This document shows, one piece after another, positions 13,070 to 13,333 of a stretch of DNA of 13,333 bases. The stretch is from Desulfuromonas sp. SDB (GTDB lineage Bacteria > SDB-A): NCBI GenBank assembly GCA_001412365.1, contig LKUE01000337.1, forward strand, positions 1 through 13,333, written 5' to 3'. The notes under the pieces are model-generated. The model did no database searches. It saw only the letters and a list, made by a program, of their open reading frames with translations, and was not told where the DNA came from. The translations under genes were made by a program, and so were the position numbers. The first letter of the stretch is position 1; every line of letters starts with the position of its first letter.

Positions 13070-13333
13070 CTATATGTATTTAGAAAGCAATGCCGGCACA
13101 ACCGCGCTAACTCCAATAATCAGCAGAACCATATAGGCAATCATCTTCAGTTTGTCCTTGGACATCCTATTACCCAGAGGAATACCCACTGTAGCCCCTA
13201 AATAAATCAAGGGTAGAAAAGATATGCCCAGTACTACATTCCAAAGAATTGATAGACCAAAGGTAATACTCAATAACAAAATCTGAACTGGTATGGACAT
13301 GGCAAAAACCGCAAATAAAAAACCTCTGGTTTT
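13070..13333 (-). CDS. TauE/SafE-type permease, C-terminal part (gene runs off the right edge)
   Basis: The frame is open from the right edge at 13333 to TAG 13070-13072, giving 87 visible residues. It begins KTRGFLFAVFAM and has three hydrophobic helices (about residues 12-33, 34-49 and 64-84). The interior pattern IYLGATVGIPLGNRMSKDKLK, ahead of a last helix, is typical of the C-terminal half of TauE/SafE (DUF81) sulfite/sulfonate-type exporters. The ATG at 13298-13300 is internal, not the true start, because family-like sequence continues upstream of it. The substrate cannot be told. It is co-directional with the nitroreductase gene. Confidence 0.75.
   Translation of the reverse strand, partial: KTRGFLFAVFAMSIPVQILLLSITFGLSILWNVVLGISFLPLIYLGATVGIPLGNRMSKDKLKMIAYMVLLIIGVSAVVPALLSKYI

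Noticed and set aside
13070-13300. Complete 76-residue membrane protein starting at ATG 13300
   Set aside because: The frame stays open to the window edge with permease-like sequence upstream of this Met, so it is the end of a larger gene.

Overview
The window is AT-rich bacterial DNA with tightly packed genes. The organism is probably an uncultured Gram-negative bacterium of the FCB-like candidate phyla, and Candidatus Cloacimonadota is one reasonable guess. Three things point there: a secreted protein with a C-terminal domain of the type IX secretion sorting / FlgD Ig-like kind, a compact prolyl-tRNA synthetase of the archaeal/eukaryotic type, and frequent use of TTG start codons. The phylum is inference; no rRNA or marker gene was available to settle it.

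Left part (1-3570): a plus-strand fragment, the end of a membrane protein, runs tail-to-tail into a minus-strand run. Read in its own direction that run is proS (prolyl-tRNA synthetase), a HAD-family hydrolase, tspO and an aspartate/glutamate racemase homologue. Spacing is 23 bp, 22 bp, then stop codon directly followed by ATG, so they are probably one transcript.

Iron block (3691-6198): fur, feoA and feoB form a compact minus-strand operon for ferrous iron uptake. A near-consensus sigma70-type promoter lies upstream of fur, and a 15-bp Fur-box-like dyad (12 of 14 fixed positions) sits directly downstream of its -10, where it would cover the start of transcription. The simplest reading is an autoregulated iron-responsive operon. 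FeoB is short because the helical region after its G domain is reduced, and FeoA has a histidine cluster.

Middle (6216-10137): a large minus-strand protein of unknown function joins an uncharged N-terminal five-residue-period repeat, a membrane helix, a HEAT-like repeat body and three CxxC/CxxC zinc ribbons. I consider it the most unusual object here. Divergent from it is a secreted protein with three Asp-box (BNR-like) motifs and a sorting domain. It has a good promoter, a 17-bp palindrome in its leader and a strong terminator hairpin.

Right part (10136-13333): all on the minus strand. Read in gene direction there is the end of a TauE/SafE-type permease, an NfsA-like nitroreductase, a ParB/Srx-like plus GNAT acetyltransferase fusion, a cysteine-rich DUF3795 protein, a DUF2007 protein and a NUDIX hydrolase. 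The last three form a tight cluster that converges on the secreted-protein gene. I saw no RNA genes, insertion sequences, CRISPR arrays or recognisable defence system. No gene-free stretch exceeds 300 bases; the longest is the divergent spacer of 243 bp.
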